Shown here: in pieces, positions 16,125-26,089 of the stretch
Layout: the number at the start of each line of letters is the position of its first letter
Position numbering within the stretch: position 1 is the first letter of the stretch
Source: Bacillota bacterium
Lineage (GTDB): Bacteria; Bacillota; Clostridia; UBA1381; UMGS1253
DNA: 64,000 nucleotides
Direction: 5' to 3'
Assembly: GCA_022706785.1 (NCBI GenBank)
Contig: JAKJBW010000003.1
Location: 1-64,000 of the forward strand
Translations under genes and position numbers: made by a program
Notes under the pieces: model-generated
The model's input: only the letters and a program-made list of their open reading frames with translations
Told to the model about the DNA's origin: nothing
Databases searched by the model: none

Positions 16125-19100
16125 TCAACCCTCCCAAAACAGCAACCCCAGTTCAGGACTCTCGTCAGCAAGCTGCAGGAGTTTATGCTTCAATTCTTCG
16201 GCACTCCTGCCACGAATCTTCTCCTTTATTTGGGGTGCTATTGTCCCTTTGTACTGGCTTTTAATAAATTCCGTGATGTCAGGAGTTAGCGACCAATTAT
16301 TCGGTTGATTACCGTGAGTTCTGCGCAAAAATTCAAGCAGTGGAGCGAGACCAATTTCGAACTTCTTATACTTTGCTGGCACTACATCGGTCATCAGGGC
16401 TTTTTGGCACTCGACAATACTTGCAGCTTTGACATCTTTCAGTATCTCAAGCATACTCTCCAACTTTGCGGCGGCGAATGTTTCCGGATGTTCTATAGCT
16501 CTCAGCAAGTCGGCGACATCAGGATAATTACCGAAAACATACTTTGCGGGCATACCATTGTTCATTGCCCATTCCGCAGGTGTTTCGGTTTGGGAAATCC
16601 GCTTCCACTCGCTTTTTATTTTCAGGACAACCGATTTCTTTGCAAATTCCTCAATCTTAACACGGATGTTTGTGAGGAAGGTGTTTTCATCCAAACCAAA
16701 GCCGCCAACCATTTCACTCAGTATGTCACAAAGATCGGAATCATCAAGCGCCACGTTATTAAGTTTAGATTTAAGAATCACCAACGATTCCTGTTTAGTC
16801 TGGTCAAAGAACAGACGCTGGATAAACGCAAAATTTTGCTGCAGTGCAAGCTTAATATCTTGTGCTGCGCCGGTTGACTGCAGGGCAGACAGGAAATTTG
16901 CCAGTGTCGGATAATACGCTTCAATAATCGACTTCGGTAGATGGTTGGTATCTGTGACAGCGACTTTAATCGCATCAAACACAGTTTTATACGAAACAAA
17001 GTCAATATATCCGCAAAGCGGCTTGGCAAGTGATATGACGTCGTACTCGCAGGACATATCATCAATTTCACGGCTAATATCCGCCTGTTTCCAAAGCCAC
17101 CCCGCTGTTTCCTGGCAGCGTTCAAGGATTGCGGTGCAATAACCATGCGACACGTCTCCAATTGAATTTGCCAATACGGAGAGTACGGGATTGGCCTTAT
17201 CAACGTAAATTTCAAAAGCGTTGAGGAAGTTTTCCCTCTTAACATAATCGGCGATAACTCCAACAATGTCGGGGCTTTTTATGATTATCTCACCGGCTTC
17301 TTTAACGGCATTGACTCTTTCCTCAACTTTGCCTTTGCTGCTCGTTGTTAACGCAGTGCAGATATTATTTATGAAAGTCTCAATTTCATTGAATCTGGGG
17401 TCATTAAGCGCACGGATATGTTCAGGTAGCACCCAAAGGGGAACTTTTGCTGATTCAGTCTCAACACGCCCTTGAATCTGGCTCAGAACGCTTTCAACCG
17501 TTGCATCCGCATTTGGTGTAGCCCCAAAAATTCCAGGTGCTTTCTCAATAAACTTCTTTTCTTCTTTGGAAAGACGGCAAATCAATTTCTCCTTTGTGCC
17601 GAGATTGTCCTTTCCATCGTCTTTGATAACCGCCTCAATAACCTCCGCTAAAGTATCTGCTTCAAGCGGACGGGTAAGTTGTCCATTCGTCCACTGGTAG
17701 CCTTTTTGCAGTATGTCACGCAAGCAATAGCCCAAGACGAACGCCGACAATGCGTTATAACGCAAACCAAACGGTGCGCGTTTGAGTTCGATATACACTT
17801 TTCGTATAGACTGTTGACCGCCTTTGCCTACGGTGTTCGCAAATTTTTTCTCGAATAGCGAGTGTATCGCACCTAGCGGGTGGTCGGGATTTGCCGCAAA
17901 CCAATCTAAATCATCGGTTAAGCCATCAGCTTTTAATTTGTTTATTAATGCAAGTGCAGGAGAATATCCTGTCATTAAGGACATACCTGCTTTGGCAAAG
18001 TTCTGCAAATGACTGTTGTTAAAATGTTCGTCCCTAAATCCGAGATGGTCAACGCTGTATTTCATCGTTTTGCGCACATACCTAGTGATTAATTCTTTAA
18101 ATGCGTTCCAGTTTGTATCGTTTACGACCACTTGTCCATTCTTAAACGAATACACCTTTATCCCGGCATCAAGTTTTCTCAACTCTCCAAACCAGTCATC
18201 TTCCATATCCTTAATGGATTTCTGGATTAAAGCGTCTTTATCTGAAATGTACTGAACATATTGCCGTACATAATCGTTCCAGAGATTTTTGTTTTTATGG
18301 CAAAACGATAGCGCAGGGAATGTAAACATCAGTATCCTATGGTCGCGAAGCTGGTTCAGCAAATCCTCGATTTTTTGCGGAATTGAAAGCTGTTCATCGT
18401 GGTCTTTTGCAACAACAAACCAAAGACAAACAGAGCCGTCGTCCTTGTAGATGCCGCTTGTGTAATTATCACGAGTTGATGGAGTGATGTTGGTCAAGTT
18501 CGTATGACTTGCATCTGTAACGCGAATATCAAACCGCCAAGAGCTGAATTTGCGGTAGTTCTTCGTGTGCTCTGTCAGCGCGTTCTCTACATTGGTGTGT
18601 AGAAGGTCGTAGAATTTATCCTGCCATTTTTCGATGTCTTCCTCTTTTACGGTCGTGGTTGCAAACAGGGCTATCTTGTCGTTTGTTACCGAAAAACAAT
18701 GCTTGCGCGCCAAATCATTAATGATGCCAACAGGGTCGGCTATCGTGCCGTCTCCCTTGAACGACATTTCTATGTTCTCCACGGTCGGTTTCAGCCTGTC
18801 GTGTCCGCCAGGAGCAAGTTTATCAAGCAGACAGAAAAGCAATACCGCTTTTAGGATGCGAAGTTCCGGCGCATCATCCGTTTGGTTTTGGAACGCGCGG
18901 TCGCGTGTTTGCTTGTAAAATGCCGCGATGTTCTTGATTTCATTATCAACACCGAGTTCCTTCCGATTGCCTAAGAAGAAGTTCCAAAGATAATCTACTG
19001 TTAGGTACTGCTTGTTAGGCACTTCCGGACCGCCCTCGCGAATAAAGTCCTGAAACGATGTATCATCCACTCCACCCTTAAGATACTCGAAAAAGCTCCG

Positions 19101-20270
19101 CTGGTTAGACTTCGCCTGCTCTGATAGATGTTTCAACAAAAATGCCGCCATTGGATGGATGGGCAGAATGTCATAGAAGCGGTCGCGTTTAGGATCGTCT
19201 GTTCCGTTAAATTTATCGATAATCGAACGTACAGAATCCCATAGCTCATCTTTGGCATTCTTCCATTCAGTGGCACATTCCGGCAAATCATTTATCGCCC
19301 GTCTCGCGAGATAAAAAGCCGTATCATTTGGCATCTGCAGATTGCAAAAATAGAAACGGTCGTTTGCTCGCAAATAATTTTTTGAGCCTTCTGCCATATA
19401 CGCTGTCAGCTGCATATGTGTTACCGGAACGAGAAAAAAGCGGTTCACGCCCGGCGACTCCGTCACATCCTCGAAGGTTTTCAACTGCTCCTTATTGGTC
19501 TCGATGAACGGGTGAAACTCGTCAAAGAGGTAAACAACACGTTGGAGATTGTTATCCTCTAAAATCGACTTAAGCCATTTACGGAACATAGGCACATCGA
19601 AAGTCAGAAAAATGCTGTCTTCCCGCAACACACGCTCTACATCGCTAAGTAATCTGGACGATGTTTCAGAACGGATCGCATTAACCAGTTTTTCCGTTGT
19701 GTTTATATTCGGAGTGAGGTAAGCGAGTTGGCTCTGAATTGAGTCACGGGTCTTGAAAAAATTGTCGCCCTCACGTTTAACACGTTCAATAATCGTATCA
19801 AGATTGGACATCGCGGGAATGGACATATTGCGTTCATTTAGTGCGGCTATGATTCCTTTTTGCAAGCGCACGAGCAGGCCATTACCCGGCCCTATGTTGT
19901 CCGCATTATAGTCATATACGACAAGTGTACCCTCTTGACGGCGATCAAAAAGAGCCTGTTCGAGGCTTTCGCGGTCGGATAGACCATTCATCGCATTTTG
20001 GGCAAACCATTTGCGAACACGCAGCTCGTCATCCATAAATAGCTTCTGTATGACAAGCGAGGCGTTGGATTTGCCCGTTCCAAGGTTTCCAGTTATCCAT
20101 ACTGATTTCACGCCAGAAGTTAGCACGGACAAAAGCGTTTTACAGATGGTCTCAAAATCTGTGTGTGGGTAAAAATTGAGCCAGCGGTCAGGAGTCTTAT
20201 TTATCTCCTCGCGAGTCATCATCGGACGATATTCGTCGTTTACTTTGAAAAAATCGGAGTAGTGTCTCAT
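16125..20270 (-). CDS. brxC: BrxC/PglY-like large P-loop ATPase (BREX)
   Basis: A 1381-residue ATPase. Walker A is GNLGTGKS (61-68) in VKSVWITGNLGTGKSNAS; Walker B is VVYLFDE (245-251), followed by FHPFIETNKEQ. The N-terminus RPMMTREEINKTPDRWLNFY is typical of BrxC. A long helical C-terminal region follows. BrxC is essential for modification and defence in studied BREX systems, where it is thought to bind DNA and use ATP. It sits between brxP (3 nt gap) and pglZ (2 nt gap), so the genes form one transcript. Confidence 0.92.
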   Translation of the reverse strand: MRHYSDFFKVNDEYRPMMTREEINKTPDRWLNFYPHTDFETICKTLLSVLTSGVKSVWITGNLGTGKSNASLVIQKLFMDDELRVRKWFAQNAMNGLSDRESLEQALFDRRQEGTLVVYDYNADNIGPGNGLLVRLQKGIIAALNERNMSIPAMSNLDTIIERVKREGDNFFKTRDSIQSQLAYLTPNINTTEKLVNAIRSETSSRLLSDVERVLREDSIFLTFDVPMFRKWLKSILEDNNLQRVVYLFDEFHPFIETNKEQLKTFEDVTESPGVNRFFLVPVTHMQLTAYMAEGSKNYLRANDRFYFCNLQMPNDTAFYLARRAINDLPECATEWKNAKDELWDSVRSIIDKFNGTDDPKRDRFYDILPIHPMAAFLLKHLSEQAKSNQRSFFEYLKGGVDDTSFQDFIREGGPEVPNKQYLTVDYLWNFFLGNRKELGVDNEIKNIAAFYKQTRDRAFQNQTDDAPELRILKAVLLFCLLDKLAPGGHDRLKPTVENIEMSFKGDGTIADPVGIINDLARKHCFSVTNDKIALFATTTVKEEDIEKWQDKFYDLLHTNVENALTEHTKNYRKFSSWRFDIRVTDASHTNLTNITPSTRDNYTSGIYKDDGSVCLWFVVAKDHDEQLSIPQKIEDLLNQLRDHRILMFTFPALSFCHKNKNLWNDYVRQYVQYISDKDALIQKSIKDMEDDWFGELRKLDAGIKVYSFKNGQVVVNDTNWNAFKELITRYVRKTMKYSVDHLGFRDEHFNNSHLQNFAKAGMSLMTGYSPALALINKLKADGLTDDLDWFAANPDHPLGAIHSLFEKKFANTVGKGGQQSIRKVYIELKRAPFGLRYNALSAFVLGYCLRDILQKGYQWTNGQLTRPLEADTLAEVIEAVIKDDGKDNLGTKEKLICRLSKEEKKFIEKAPGIFGATPNADATVESVLSQIQGRVETESAKVPLWVLPEHIRALNDPRFNEIETFINNICTALTTSSKGKVEERVNAVKEAGEIIIKSPDIVGVIADYVKRENFLNAFEIYVDKANPVLSVLANSIGDVSHGYCTAILERCQETAGWLWKQADISREIDDMSCEYDVISLAKPLCGYIDFVSYKTVFDAIKVAVTDTNHLPKSIIEAYYPTLANFLSALQSTGAAQDIKLALQQNFAFIQRLFFDQTKQESLVILKSKLNNVALDDSDLCDILSEMVGGFGLDENTFLTNIRVKIEEFAKKSVVLKIKSEWKRISQTETPAEWAMNNGMPAKYVFGNYPDVADLLRAIEHPETFAAAKLESMLEILKDVKAASIVECQKALMTDVVPAKYKKFEIGLAPLLEFLRRTHGNQPNNWSLTPDITEFIKSQYKGTIAPQIKEKIRGRSAEELKHKLLQLADESPELGLLFWEG

Positions 20271-20273
20271 TTC

Positions 20274-22661
20274 TTATTCCCCCAAAGTTAAGTTTACTAT
20301 GTCATCCAGCGAGTGCTTCTGCGGGTAAACCTCTAATCCGTCATTGCCGTGGGTAAACGTCGTAGAGATATAATCCGGGTAACGAGTGCGCAAGCCCTCG
20401 CATTGCTTCTTGAACGTATCTGGTGCGATGCCGAACGCCACGAGTGGAGAAACAAAGGTGGAATCCGCGTCAGCCGTGAGCAATTCTCGTACTGTAAAAC
20501 TGCCGCGCTCGGCAAGGTCGGCAATAAGGTATAAGCCGTAAAGGATGGTTAAAGGCTGTACGTCCTTTGCCTTTCGAGTTAATGCTATGACCTTTTTGCC
20601 TTTATACTCAGGCAACATCACAGCATTATTCTCTCCTCCGAGAGGTGACTCGTCAGCAGTATTTTTTAAAGCATCGAGACGGCGGTCTTTGGCGTTATTT
20701 GTAAGCGGGTAGCTTTCTTTCAAGGACTCCAGTAAGCTCTGGACATCTTTGCGTTCGTCGATTTCAGTAGAGACGCAATACCAGTTAATGAGTGGTGAAT
20801 TATTTACTAGTGCCACCCATACGAACTCCCAAGCTATTTCGCATGATGTTCCGTTCACTCTGAATAGTTCTACCAATCTCGTAGGTTTACGATCTTTCGT
20901 GACAATCAATGCCTGTGGAAACCATTTTTTTGTTGCATCGACCTTTTTATCGCCTATCGGATGTGTGCTGTCCCAATGGAAGAAGGTATCGCCGCGCTCT
21001 AATAATGCGTTAATAAACGCTTCTCTTAGTCCAAAGTTGTTGTAACGAGCGAACTCGTTCGCCACGCTGTTTGAATTTTCAGGTTTGTACATAGACCGAT
21101 ACCTCCAACATGAATTTTGTATTTCATAGCAACTGCGGCACTTAATACACTTGTCACCATTTATTTTTAACTTTCCATCTTTGGTAGTTATTGCGCCAAA
21201 ACTACACTCGGCTTCACAAGATTGGCAACCGACGCAACCCGATACTTTTTTTAATAACGTGCGCAATAGGGGCAAAATTTCGGTTTGCTCTACCCGTGAA
21301 TGGAACTCAAAACTAACCAAGCCACCGCCAGTATAAGGAGCGCGGTATACAAATGGTATTCCGTCATCAAGCGACTTGGGTAACTTCAGAAGTTGCCGTT
21401 CAGTTTCTCTCTCTTTTACGACTGTTCCGAGTGTTTTTATCCATTCATAGAACAGGTCCTTTTGAAAATGGGGGCTCTGGAATGTTGTTATAAGTCCGTT
21501 TGTTTCCTCAAGTGGAGGAGTAAGGAATTCCCTTAATACAATACCGCTCCTGCGTGCTTGCCAGTGCCGTTTGCCTATGTACTCGCTTTTTTCGGTAGCC
21601 GAATCGAAGTGTTTAGAACTCGTTCCAATAATAATGTCGCCATAAGGCTTCAGTTCTCTCGGATAAACTTTGTCAACGAACCACTCATACTTCTCCGACG
21701 ATTCTGGACACATCAAGCAACCCACGCGGGTCAAGCCCTTTTTGTAGGCGCAATTGACGATAAGGTCGTTGGCGAAGATATACAGCCATAACTCGTGCGC
21801 ACCCCAATCAAGAATCGGCATACGGTTCATCTGTGAGGCGTTCTTTGCACCGTCCGTGGCGTCTTCGTAAAACGAACGGCTGTAGCTCTCATCGCCGCGA
21901 ACGCCGACAAACGCCATAACCTTTATAGCCGACTTGCGCAGTTTCTTTTTAAGATACATCAACGCGGGGGTGCTTTTATGCACCGAACAGCACCACCGAA
22001 TTGTGCGCGACGGTGGGGCAAAGACCCTCCAGTTCTCAAGAGCAGACGTTTCCGCTTTGGCGGTGATAAACTCGCGCTCTGGGTAGCGAGTCTTAATCTC
22101 TTCCCAAACCTTATAGGTATCCGGCAGTTCCATATCGGTGTCAGAAAAAACAACCGGCACGGAAAGCGGCAACACTCTGTGGCAGATATCGAGCAAGGCT
22201 ACGGAATCCTTGCCACCCGAAAAAGCGATGTAGGCGATATCGCAACGCTTTATGCTCTCATCATAAAGTTCCTTAGTTCGGCGTTTTGCATCGGCGACAA
22301 CAATGTCCATTATTTTGGCGTTTGCCGCCACCATTGCCTCCACGTCCACCGGCTCAAGTTTCATCTTGCCGTCAAAGAATGTTTGTATGTTCAGTGGTTT
22401 GCCGTACTGTGTATTATTAAGCTGCGCTATTTTGCGCCCGCAGGGTTCACCTTTCTCGTCAATGTCTGCTATCAGATATGTATTCTTCATACCCCACATC
22501 AGCGGGCGAGTCTCGCGTCGGTCGTATTCAAAATAACGCCCAAGCCCAGTGAGTGAGAGCTCCGGAGCGAATACGGGACGTATTTCACTCGCCACATATT
22601 TTCCGGTCTGTGTGGTCAGCAGGTAACCGCGCGTTTTTTTATCAAAGACATATGAGTACAC
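20274..22661 (-). CDS. brxP: BrxP: PAPS-reductase/DndC-like protein with ferredoxin domain
   Basis: A 795-residue protein. The central adenine-nucleotide alpha-hydrolase domain has the PP-loop SGGKDS (148-153), a WCCSVHK motif (223-229), GVRGDESYSRS (253-263) and GCLMCPESS (314-322). The cysteine sets recall DndC, which carries an Fe-S cluster and puts sulfur in the DNA backbone. A ferredoxin-like 4Fe-4S segment follows: CVGCQSCEAEC (476-486) and CIKCRSC (505-511). The C-terminal third (FARYNNFGLREAFINALLER and on) resembles DUF4007-type regions. The GTG start lies immediately after the previous stop, with GGGGAGGT upstream. A PAPS-reductase-like gene in place of the methylase defines type 4 BREX. 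True substrate not shown. Confidence 0.9.
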   Translation of the reverse strand: MYSYVFDKKTRGYLLTTQTGKYVASEIRPVFAPELSLTGLGRYFEYDRRETRPLMWGMKNTYLIADIDEKGEPCGRKIAQLNNTQYGKPLNIQTFFDGKMKLEPVDVEAMVAANAKIMDIVVADAKRRTKELYDESIKRCDIAYIAFSGGKDSVALLDICHRVLPLSVPVVFSDTDMELPDTYKVWEEIKTRYPEREFITAKAETSALENWRVFAPPSRTIRWCCSVHKSTPALMYLKKKLRKSAIKVMAFVGVRGDESYSRSFYEDATDGAKNASQMNRMPILDWGAHELWLYIFANDLIVNCAYKKGLTRVGCLMCPESSEKYEWFVDKVYPRELKPYGDIIIGTSSKHFDSATEKSEYIGKRHWQARRSGIVLREFLTPPLEETNGLITTFQSPHFQKDLFYEWIKTLGTVVKERETERQLLKLPKSLDDGIPFVYRAPYTGGGLVSFEFHSRVEQTEILPLLRTLLKKVSGCVGCQSCEAECSFGAITTKDGKLKINGDKCIKCRSCYEIQNSCWRYRSMYKPENSNSVANEFARYNNFGLREAFINALLERGDTFFHWDSTHPIGDKKVDATKKWFPQALIVTKDRKPTRLVELFRVNGTSCEIAWEFVWVALVNNSPLINWYCVSTEIDERKDVQSLLESLKESYPLTNNAKDRRLDALKNTADESPLGGENNAVMLPEYKGKKVIALTRKAKDVQPLTILYGLYLIADLAERGSFTVRELLTADADSTFVSPLVAFGIAPDTFKKQCEGLRTRYPDYISTTFTHGNDGLEVYPQKHSLDDIVNLTLGE

Positions 22662-25094
22662 TTAGTTTGCTACCTCCCCAAAGATATTGTATTTCCACTC
22701 TCGGCGAGGTTCTGCTTTATAGAATGCGGTTATAAGCCGCCTATAAATATCCCAATCAGGCAGATTGTATTCCGCCTTGAAATTTACGCCCAGTTTAAGT
22801 GAAAGTGTTGTATGCAGAGCGTCTTGCGTCGGATCAAGCCCGATGTCGCTAAGCCGCTCCAAAGCCTCGGCAAGCACCTCTGAAAAGTTCTCCGGTAAGC
22901 CGAGCGCATCAAATGTCTGGTAACAGACGCTGTCGTTAATTTCGACGCGAATCAATTCGTCAACGGCATACTGTCTGATTATCTTGCCAAGTAAGTCGGT
23001 CGAGAACGCACAGAATTTGGTGTGCAAATCGTCCTCATTGCACGAGCCGTAATACTCCTCGTTAATAACGGATACGATTTTTGCCGCGACTTCCTTAAAT
23101 GTACTCCAAACCGCGCCATTGCTGTAACGCGCTATTCTGTTGCCAATATACGGGGCTTGAACGCAACGGATACCGCTCTTGCCGATTTGCTCGTAGAAGC
23201 TCTCGAAATCTTCCGCATTCCGTATGCAGTTTGGATTAACTTTTTTCTCATACAGCTTATAAAATTCAGGAATTTCAAAGCAACCATACTCTTCAAGATA
23301 GCTGTCGGCAAAATCAATGATGTCTTTGCGAATTGCGGCATTGGCAACTATGTCAAGTAAGAAGTAGATGCCATCATCTCTGCGGAACATTATGTGCTTT
23401 AGCGCCGACTGCATACGTCCGTCAATTTCCACGCCGGAGGAGCTTGAAAGAAGATTAACATAGGTCGTGTCAAAGCGAAAGCCCGAAGCATAGTTCTTGT
23501 TTAATGCATCGACCACAGCATCGGGAACGCTCGGTGCAGAGATAGCCACCGAATTCGCACTGAGCAACTCAGGGTAGTTTTCAACGAGAAACTCTTTTAG
23601 CATACGCAAGGAGCGAAGATACCCACGCGCAGAACCTGACGGATTGTTGGTTTGGGTCGGGTTATCCGTATAGAAACGCTCAATCGCATCATACGCACGT
23701 TGCAGACCATCATCGGCGGTCAAAGCTTCCTCAAGCGTTATACCTCGCTTGTTGTTATATAAATAGTAGGCATCCGAATAGTGCATCGTAACCGTCCCGC
23801 TGCTCCATTTGGGGTTATGCGTGATGAGCCACGCTCGAAACGTATCACGGACGATCTGTTGGGCAAACCGTGCGGAGTCGTCTTTAATTATGTTTATTGG
23901 TCGCAGTTCTCCTGCGCTTTGTTTCGGAACACATGTGATATTCACATCGTTAAGGTCGACGCCGCAAAACTTACAGAGCCTGCCTATCGTGAACACTAAA
24001 TCTTTTATGCTGAGGTTAACATTTATCCAATAGCCGTTCGAAAGTTGCCGCGCGGAAAATTTCGGTTTTTCTTTGATCAAAAACTCGCGTTCGCCGTTTG
24101 GATACGGGCTCGTGTGATATAACTCCATTGCTTTTGGCTTGCTCTGTAGAAAATCCTCTGTCAATGCAACAAGAATATCTCGCCAATTCCTGCCCGAGAA
24201 ACTCTTTCCGTCTACAATACAAGTTTGTGGGTCGCACCCCATGCAAAGTTCAGGGTGAGCAAAATCGACATGTAGTGGCTCTGTGGTAAGCTGCCGTGAT
24301 ATGTCTTTTATTGTTTTAGATGTCGATTCAATAACGGCTATTTGGTCATTATTTACAGGATGCCCGTTCTCTTCGAGATATTCTATATAACGCCTATATG
24401 CTGCTAATCCCGCTGAAAACTGGCCGTGCCCCAATGTTCTGTTTACATCGGTATAGTTTGGTGCCGCTTTAAATGCTGTCCACAGCTCATCGAATTCCAA
24501 CAAGGTGTGACATCCAAACACATTCCGGCTTTGCGAGGCTTCCAACATTAGCTTTCGGGGCGCATTACGTAAAGTGAACATATACGCTCGAACAACATTT
24601 TTTAAGTATAGAGTTCCGTTGGCGTTGGGCTGCGTAACCAACCAGGCGACAACAGAATCTGAGTTTATATCTTCTCGTATTGTATCAGATTCGACAGCCA
24701 CCACCCCATCATTTCTCTCGGCGATAGCTGTGATTTCTTCTTTAAGAGTAATCGGATTCTCCTTAAGAAACTTTGCATAAAGCTGCCCTGCAACTATGAA
24801 AACCTTAAAAGTGTCCTTTTGTATAACTCTCAGCAGTTTCTCATTTAAGATCCTCTGATAAACCGGCTGAAACATGCTGGATTTAGAGATCTCCCAAATG
24901 CTGCACGAAATCTTCTTGCTAATTACATACTCGGAAATCCTGTCAAGGCACGCTACAGCAGCTTGCGGAGAAAACTTTTTTGCATTGCCGACCGAAAGCC
25001 ACGCAACGAAAGCATCCCTCGTTGAAGCAGGTGTTGAGGAAGCCTGCTCTGCAACAGGCAATACGCTGCTATACGGATTGTTTATCATAGCCAT
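22662..25094 (-). CDS. Large BREX-operon protein of unknown function with a repeated AWL domain
   Basis: An 810-residue protein that I cannot assign to a named family. Three related segments, each about 90-150 residues, begin FVAWLSVG (about 28), VVAWLVTQ (about 147) and FRAWLITH (about 432) and end in helix motifs such as FIVAGQLYAKFLKENP, AAYRRYIEYLEENG and LRSLRMLKEFLVENYP. A cysteine cluster CMGCDPQTC lies between the second and third. The last 280 residues are mixed alpha/beta. It is the second gene of the operon, 20 nt after the HTH gene and directly joined to brxP, so it is probably a structural or recognition subunit. The repeats suggest a DNA-binding helical module. Confidence 0.8.
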   Translation of the reverse strand: MAMINNPYSSVLPVAEQASSTPASTRDAFVAWLSVGNAKKFSPQAAVACLDRISEYVISKKISCSIWEISKSSMFQPVYQRILNEKLLRVIQKDTFKVFIVAGQLYAKFLKENPITLKEEITAIAERNDGVVAVESDTIREDINSDSVVAWLVTQPNANGTLYLKNVVRAYMFTLRNAPRKLMLEASQSRNVFGCHTLLEFDELWTAFKAAPNYTDVNRTLGHGQFSAGLAAYRRYIEYLEENGHPVNNDQIAVIESTSKTIKDISRQLTTEPLHVDFAHPELCMGCDPQTCIVDGKSFSGRNWRDILVALTEDFLQSKPKAMELYHTSPYPNGEREFLIKEKPKFSARQLSNGYWINVNLSIKDLVFTIGRLCKFCGVDLNDVNITCVPKQSAGELRPINIIKDDSARFAQQIVRDTFRAWLITHNPKWSSGTVTMHYSDAYYLYNNKRGITLEEALTADDGLQRAYDAIERFYTDNPTQTNNPSGSARGYLRSLRMLKEFLVENYPELLSANSVAISAPSVPDAVVDALNKNYASGFRFDTTYVNLLSSSSGVEIDGRMQSALKHIMFRRDDGIYFLLDIVANAAIRKDIIDFADSYLEEYGCFEIPEFYKLYEKKVNPNCIRNAEDFESFYEQIGKSGIRCVQAPYIGNRIARYSNGAVWSTFKEVAAKIVSVINEEYYGSCNEDDLHTKFCAFSTDLLGKIIRQYAVDELIRVEINDSVCYQTFDALGLPENFSEVLAEALERLSDIGLDPTQDALHTTLSLKLGVNFKAEYNLPDWDIYRRLITAFYKAEPRREWKYNIFGEVAN

Positions 25095-25114
25095 TCCTCG
25101 ACCTCCTTTCGTGC

Positions 25115-25363
25115 TTAATCGTACTTTTTGCTATCGCTTTCTGACGCAGCCTCAATATCTGCTTCCGCATCAGCCGCCGTCCCAGACCGCAACCACTCAT
25201 CAACTTCGGAAATCTTAAACCGCCATTGCCGTCCGAGTTTATGTGCGGGCATACCCTTCTTGTTGATATACTGCAGGATAGTTTCACGGCTGACGCTGAG
25301 ATATTTCTCAATCGCCGCCATTGGCTTCCACTCTTCGAGATTCTCTATATTGTTTTTTTTCAT
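25115..25363 (-). CDS. Excisionase/MerR-type HTH protein, first gene of the BREX operon
   Basis: An 82-residue protein with the DNA-binding pattern WKPMAAIEKYLSVSRETILQ, Y-INKKGMPAHKLGRQWRF and KISEVDEWL, typical of the excisionase-family winged HTH. The tail is acidic (AADAEADIEAASESDS). The ribosome site GGAGG lies shortly before the ATG. As the promoter-proximal gene it may regulate the operon. It starts 20 nt after the end of a truncated zinc-hook ATPase fragment on the same strand. Confidence 0.82.
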   Translation of the reverse strand: MKKNNIENLEEWKPMAAIEKYLSVSRETILQYINKKGMPAHKLGRQWRFKISEVDEWLRSGTAADAEADIEAASESDSKKYD

Positions 25364-25382
25364 TTCCTTGCCTCCGTCTTAA

Positions 25383-25739
25383 TTAAGATTGAACGCTGTT
25401 CAGCAACGCCTGCTTGATAAGTGTTACCTTCGGTTTCAAATGTGAGTTGATACGGTCTTCAGCCCTTAAGCGTTTGGCGGACAACTCCACAATCCTCTGA
25501 TTAATGGCATTCTGCTTTGTGGCGAGGTCATTGTCGGCCAGTTGCAAATCCTCAAGTTTTAAGCGGATTTTTGCCAGTTCTACCTGCGAAGCCTCGACGC
25601 AGGATTCCTCCTTGCGTGGATCAATCTTTCCATCGCAGAACGGGCAGGTGGCGTTGCCTTCAAGGTCGTGACGGTGATATTCGCCATCTAAGATGTTGCC
25701 GAGCCACTGAATATCGCCGTGGTACTGTGAAAACAGTTC
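25383..25739 (-). pseudogene. C-terminal fragment of a zinc-hook (SMC/Rad50-like) protein
   Basis: The minus strand is open for 118 codons with no start codon. It reads ELFSQYHGDIQWLGNILDGE and continues to TCPFCDGKIDPRKEE, then a coiled-coil stretch rich in Leu, Lys, Glu and Gln ending LLNSVQS. CPFC in a coiled coil resembles the zinc hook of SMC-like ATPases, which occur in several defence systems (for example DndD). A stop codon lies directly before the first codon, so the 5' part has been lost and the breakpoint is near 25740. It precedes the HTH gene and was probably the former first gene of the operon. Confidence 0.6.
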
Positions 25740-26089
25740 TTAATGCGTCGTACAACGCGGATATGTATTGACGGCCGGGACGAAAGTCTCTGCCAAGAAA
25801 TCGGCAGGGTCTGACGGGGTTCGTCAGATTTCATTAAATAGATATAAAAATACAGTATAAATTATATTACGAAATTCCACAAAAGTCAACATAATTTTGG
25901 ATTTTTAGCTTTATATCGTGTCTTATCAGCTTTTATAAGCTTTGAAAAGCGTAACTTGGCGTAAACCGATAAACGAGGCGAGTATACATCCCGCGAAACT
26001 TCTTGAAAAAAGTTTTTTGAATAGGAGATTACCTTTCCTATTTGACTCCTACGATAAGGACAAACCTGACAGAAAGACGGTGATTGACC
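25740..26089. other. Gene-free junction between BREX island and phage remnant
   Basis: About 350 bp. On the plus strand the frame ending VKTVLNASYNADMY (stop near 25769) may be the tail of a lost phage gene. Two short hairpins follow (CTCTGCCAAGAAATCGGCAG and CTGACGGGGTTCGTCAG, near 25790-25830), then AT-rich sequence without a supported gene. This is the likely seam where the island joined the phage genome. Confidence 0.45.

Noticed and set aside
16305-16877. 190-codon plus-strand frame within brxC
   Set aside because: It is antisense to brxC; composition follows the complement of the real codons.
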